This document shows, piece after piece, positions 59,590 through 64,000 of a DNA stretch of 64,000 nt. This DNA comes from Cucumis sativus (Eukaryota; Streptophyta; Magnoliopsida; Cucurbitales; Cucurbitaceae). Below the pieces are notes generated by a model that saw nothing but the letters and a program-made list of their open reading frames with translations, did not search any database and was not told where the DNA came from. Made by a program: the position numbers and the translations under genes. Numbering within the stretch: position 1 is the first letter of the stretch; each line of letters begins with the position of its first letter. The DNA lies in the NCBI RefSeq assembly GCF_000004075.3, contig NC_026658.2, positions 2,108,001 through 2,172,000 of the forward strand. Reading direction: 5' to 3'.

Positions 59590-62500
59590 ATGGACCGTCG
59601 AGATCATCATCGTTTTGGTTTAGTGGTAAGGATTGTTGGATGTTTTCTTTCATTTGATTGGCTTTGTCATTACTTGCAATGTTTTTGGCCCCCCCTATGT
59701 GAATCTATGTTTCAATTTTCTATTTATAGGCTCATCTTCTTTATCTCTTCGTGATATTGGTTTCCTGAAAGGTTGAAAGTTTTCAAGCATTGGTTTGGGG
59801 GTATTGATGTTTTTTTTTAATTAATATATTTAAATTGGTTGTGGGAGGGGATATTTTTCCATTGTTGTATTTTGAAATATTTGGAACTGTCTGTCGTTCT
59901 ACTACCTGGAAGTTGAATTGTTCAAGAAGGATGTGATCATGTGTAAGGGTGGCGGGGGTTTGAGTTATGTGGCAATAAAATAATCTCGAGATTATGAAGG
60001 TAATATAGTTTGAGAAGGTGAGGTATTGGTGGAATTGAAAGATCTGAGGCATTCTTCATCAATGAATTCTAAGTATATTTCAACCATTATCACGAGTAAC
60101 GTTGCTCCCTTTTTTTGCTCCTGTCATTTTTCTTTGGCTTCCATGAAAAGAAAAAAATAATTTTCTCCTTTGAGCCTTTGTTTTAGTTTTATTTTTTGGT
60201 CGTTCATATTAAGCAAAAAGATCTCTTGCAGATCATTGTTCTTTGACTTCTAAAAATCTGTCTCATATCTTTAAAACAAGAGAATTGTTTTCACTAGAGC
60301 TTTTGGTTATTTTCAGGCGCATGCCCCTCCTCCTGGTTACTTCGTTCGTTTGAAGAATACAGGTTCTAAAGACGATCTATATCTAAGTAAAAAGGATAGA
60401 ATGCGCAGGTGGCTTTGTTGTACTTGTCAAATTGAAGAGGCCTACCCATCAGCGGAAAGTGAGCACCTGAAAAGCCCACGAAGTTATGGAGATGGTAATA
60501 CTTTAATCTATCACTTGATGCTCACCATTTTATAGGATTTGTGATGAAGGTTATCTATTTACTCTGAAGTCTTTGAGATATCAATATTTTGTAAAATATA
60601 TATAGCTTTAGGAATTTTTTTGATTAACTGAATTGCTGGAATGTGCTTGCTTTTTCTTCCTATTTTCTTATCAAGAATGTTAGTTGAAATGATTATAAAG
60701 TTAACAAAATTAGCATTTCTGTATTTATAGTATATATGCACAGTTGTCTCTCCTTTGTATGTATGTATGGTATATTAGGATATCTTGGCCATGTCAATCT
60801 TTAGTTGAGGAGTTCGTTAGGAATGGTTATAAAATAGAGTAACTGAGAGACTGAAAGCAATTGTTCAACTGTTTGTGCTTGAACTTGCTTAGAAAGATGT
60901 CCAAGTTCTTCAACTTTTTGTCGAGTTCTTTTTAAATTTTAGATACAATTTCTATTCCAATTCTTTGGTTCCTATCAAAATGGTTTAAACCCGTTTGATT
61001 TATGAGAATAAATCTGGAGATGCTGGAAGTTTAAAATATTTGGAAGTGATTGAGGAAGACAGGTGGAGTCCAAGGAGGAAAATCTGAAAGCAACATAATC
61101 ATGCTTAGAATCAGATGGATAGAAGCCAAAATAAGTAAGGAATGATCAATGCTGTCAAATATTGAAGATGGGGAAAGTGCCATGCAACTTTGTGTTGGGG
61201 GATCCATTGCAAGGAAGTTGATGGAGTGAGAAGAAGTGAATCGATTTTTTATTTGTTAATGTGTTGGAAATTGCAAATATAAGTGCGGAAGAGTTCTGAA
61301 ACTCATTTGTAGTGCTACGAAATTGGGACAATACATAGATGCAGGCAATGTAGTTAGATGAAAATGGCAGGAGGATAATTGAAGGAAACCAAGAAGGAAG
61401 TTTGGTGTTCATCAATGCGATGGCAAATGGTTACTGCACATTTTACCTTCTCAGAGGAACTAGAGAAGGAATTTATGGTTCTGGTGATAGAAGTTTTGGG
61501 GAAGGGTTGGTTAGGTTTTCCGAAGCAAAGAAGAAAATGGAAGTGCATATTAGGAAATCTACTTGAATCTGAGAATAGAAAGAGAAGGATTCGATAATGT
61601 TGACAAATAAAATTGTCCATGGAGAAGAAGAAAAACAAACTCAATCCATGTCGATTTGGGCAAGGAGTTGCTTGGCCACAAAAACTGAAGAAATCAATGA
61701 AGCGGACTAGGAGAATTGAATTGATCGCTAGACAAAAGGAATGCCAGGTAGATTTTACTGTGTTGGTGGTGAAGATGCTGTGGGATTGATGTTGTAGGCA
61801 GTGGTGCCCACCGCCCAAGTTCGGTGAAAGCAACAGTAGAAGGTTTTATGATGCTTTTTGTTCAACACATGCATATATGCATGGGTATACATACAGCCAT
61901 CTATTGCTATGAAACAGGTTCAAAAAGCTGAACTCTTCATAGGAGTGAAATTGAATTGAGGATATTTTTCATGACTTGGGGAATTGGTGAGCGATCTGAG
62001 GAACTTAAAAGTAGGCAAACAAATCAGAGATAAAGGATAAAGAAAGAAAACAGTTATTTTTATGGATTTTGCTTCATCCACCGTTTCTGTATTTGGGGAA
62101 ACTGGTTGACCGATCATAATAGGAGGACAAGTGGGTTTTAGGAGCAGAGTTGTATTGGGAAAATTAGTTGGAATATTTGGGACATTTAGTGGTTATAGAA
62201 AGAGGAAGCGAGAGGAGTGAAGGCAAAGGACAGTTCAATTTTAATTCCTACAAGTAAAATATCACAAATAATAATGATATACAAACATACCATTTATTTA
62301 AGCATATTTATGAATATTTCTTTTGTTGTTTGAGCCAGTTTTTGGGTCACGGTAATAGGCTAGGGCTTGCTATATCATGCAAATAAATGGAACAGTGAAT
62401 CTCAATAATCTTTCTGGGGTATTTTATGGTTTGGGAACTCTAGTTTAGAACCCTATTTTTAATATGTAGGATTTCTAGTGTTGTGGAAGGTGTTTTTTTT

Positions 62501-64000
62501 TTTTCCTCCAATTTGATCTCTATTGTAGCATTCCCTTATGACTCTTCTTAGATGTTCCCCAACCACTATTCTGGTCATCTAATGTAATTCTGCCTTGTTT
62601 ATGATTTATCTTGTATCTGGGTTACTATTTTCTATGTGATGTTCTTCTTGGATTTTAGAATCGTTGCTTTGTCTATGATCTGTATGGTGTGTGATTTAAG
62701 TCTGTCTTATATATTTTATGCCTGTTAGGTCACGTTCAAAGAAAAGAGGCAGCTACTTTCAAATCTGAAGCACCAAAAACTCCTCCTCCCATAGAAGTGC
62801 CAGCGTTGTCTCTGGAAGAACTGAAAGAAAAGACTGACAACTTTGGGTCTAAGGCACTGATTGGTGAAGGGTCTTATGGTCGAGTTTATTATGCTAGTTT
62901 AAATGATGGGAAAGCTGTGGCTGTGAAGAAGCTGGATGTTTCTTCCGAGCCCGACTCCAGTGTTGACTTTTTGACGCAGGTTTGTCTTCAGTATCGATAT
63001 AATAGATTTACCACATTAAAGCTTCATTTTTTCCTCTATAGTCTATACATTATTTTCTTTCATCCTTATTGTTTATGGCATTGCTTCAGGTTTCTACTGT
63101 CTCAAGGTTGAAACATGAAAATTTTGTTGAGTTGCACGGATATTGTGTTGAAGGAAATCTCCGTGTACTTGCATATGAATTTGCAACTATGGGTTCTCTA
63201 CATGACATATTGCATGGTACGCCAACATTCTAAGTTCAGTCTTTTAGTTCAGTTTCATGTCCAGTTAGTTTCTCATGAATTGTTGCTCTACGCCAGGTAG
63301 AAAGGGAGTGCAAGGAGCACAGCCTGGTCCTGTTCTCGATTGGATGCAGAGAGTGAGAATTGCTGTTGATGCAGCTCGAGGATTGGAATACTTGCATGAG
63401 AAGGTTCAGCCTTCTATCATACATAGAGATGTTAGATCCAGCAATGTGCTTCTCTTCGAAGATTTCAAAGCAAAGATTGCAGACTTTAACCTTTCAAACC
63501 AGGCTCCTGACATGGCTGCTCGGCTTCACTCTACTCGTGTTTTAGGAACTTTTGGCTATCATGCTCCAGAGTAATGTTTCTGAAATCTCTTTTATTTGTG
63601 GTTTCTTTCTCTCTCCCAAATGTTGACTTCTCAATGGATACGTGAACTCTGTCCTTTTTGTTCACTGGAATTTGGATAAGTAGCTATGAAGAGAAAGTAT
63701 ACTGATGCTAAGTCCTCTCTTCTCCAGGTATGCAATGACGGGACAATTGACACAGAAGAGTGATGTCTATAGCTTTGGAGTCGTTCTACTTGAACTTTTG
63801 ACCGGGAGGAAGCCGGTTGATCATACCATGCCTCGCGGTCAGCAGAGTCTTGTTACTTGGGTGAGCACATTTATCTGCTTTCTTATTGCTTTTCATTGTG
63901 CTCGTGCCTTTTTGTCTCCAGCTATTCAAATTTTACAAGTCTAAAATGATGGTTTTTTGTTTGTTTAAGGCTACCCCAAGACTAAGTGAAGACAAAGTCA
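59590..64000 (+). CDS. PTI1-like receptor-like cytoplasmic kinase (partial, runs off the right edge)
   Basis: Exons: 59590-59625, 60317-60494, 62729-62979, 63090-63216, 63297-63570, 63728-63860, 63970 to the edge, all GT..AG with matching phases. The N-terminus has Cys46, Cys47 and Cys49 (RRWLCCTC), a likely palmitoylation site for plasma-membrane attachment. The kinase domain begins near 110: glycine loop GEGSYGRV (117-124), Lys138 in AVAVKK, HRD at 240-242, then DFN at 260-262 in place of DFG, APE at 287-289, and [19 protein letters not shown]. The wording matches the Arabidopsis At2g43230/At3g59350 PTI1-like group, serine/threonine kinases in defence, oxidative stress and ABA signalling. 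DFN and HRDVR are, as I recall, normal in this group. The C-terminal lobe is missing from the window. Confidence 0.92.
61000..62250. other. Purine-rich block inside the second intron of the PTI1-like gene, possible decayed element
   Basis: Plant introns are usually T-rich on the coding strand, but this 1.2 kb block is A/G-rich on that strand, with many GAAGAA and GGAAG words. Open frames of 72 codons on plus (61379-61597) and 159 on minus (61833-61354) overlap. The plus frame has protein-like wording ([19 protein letters not shown]) but no domain I recognise. It may be the remains of a retroelement or captured gene. Ends and identity are unknown. Confidence 0.3.

Overview
The window is nuclear DNA of a flowering plant. 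The genes have many short exons with GT..AG introns, the intergenic DNA is very AT-rich, and single-exon CC-NB-LRR resistance genes are present. The style of these NLRs (N-terminus M-A-D/E-F-L-W, RGA/Fom-2-like) and the dispersed repeat families (tRNA-derived SINEs, small palindromic elements with a TCTATCA core) point to a cucurbit, probably Cucumis or a relative. The family assignment rests on resemblance I recognise, not on a database search.

Layout. 1-969 (-): 5' part of an LRR receptor-like kinase gene that leaves the window. 1-8.3 kb: AT-rich intergenic DNA with a MITE-like element (about 2.2 kb) and a GC-richer block (5.2-5.8 kb) that looks like inserted mitochondrial DNA. 8.4-13.6 kb (-): a nine-exon WD40-repeat protein gene. 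13.6-18.4 kb: intergenic, with a SINE-like element and an unrecognised coding-like relic. 18.5-21.2 kb (-): a single-exon PORR-domain organellar RNA-binding protein with an upstream leader exon. 21.7-35.5 kb: three intact CNL resistance genes (+, -, +), with a decayed fourth NLR fragment between the first two. 37.9-43.1 kb (-): a seven-exon gene for a probable plastid membrane protein of unknown function. 44.7-48.0 kb (+): GOT1, whose last intron carries two retrotransposon relics. 49.2-51.0 kb (-): a SANTA-domain KNL2-type centromere protein. 51.6-56.7 kb (-): GEMIN2. 59.6-64.0 kb (+): a PTI1-like cytoplasmic kinase that runs off the right edge.

How the genes relate. The housekeeping genes (WD40, PORR, GOT1, KNL2, GEMIN2, PTI1) are unrelated neighbours, as is usual in plants. 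The NLR block is the one functional cluster. NLR1 and NLR2 form a convergent inverted pair and resemble each other more than NLR3. NLR2 and NLR3 are head-to-head across 2.9 kb. The relic between NLR1 and NLR2 shows the cluster once held at least one more gene.

Exon maps were assembled by reading splice sites and checking that phases join. They are predictions without transcript support, although the joined coding lengths are all multiples of three. I found no CRISPR array, rRNA or canonical tRNA gene, and nothing I would call a wholly new system. The best leads are the NLR relic and inverted pair, the mitochondrial-like insertion, the unassigned plastid protein, and the short SANTA protein.
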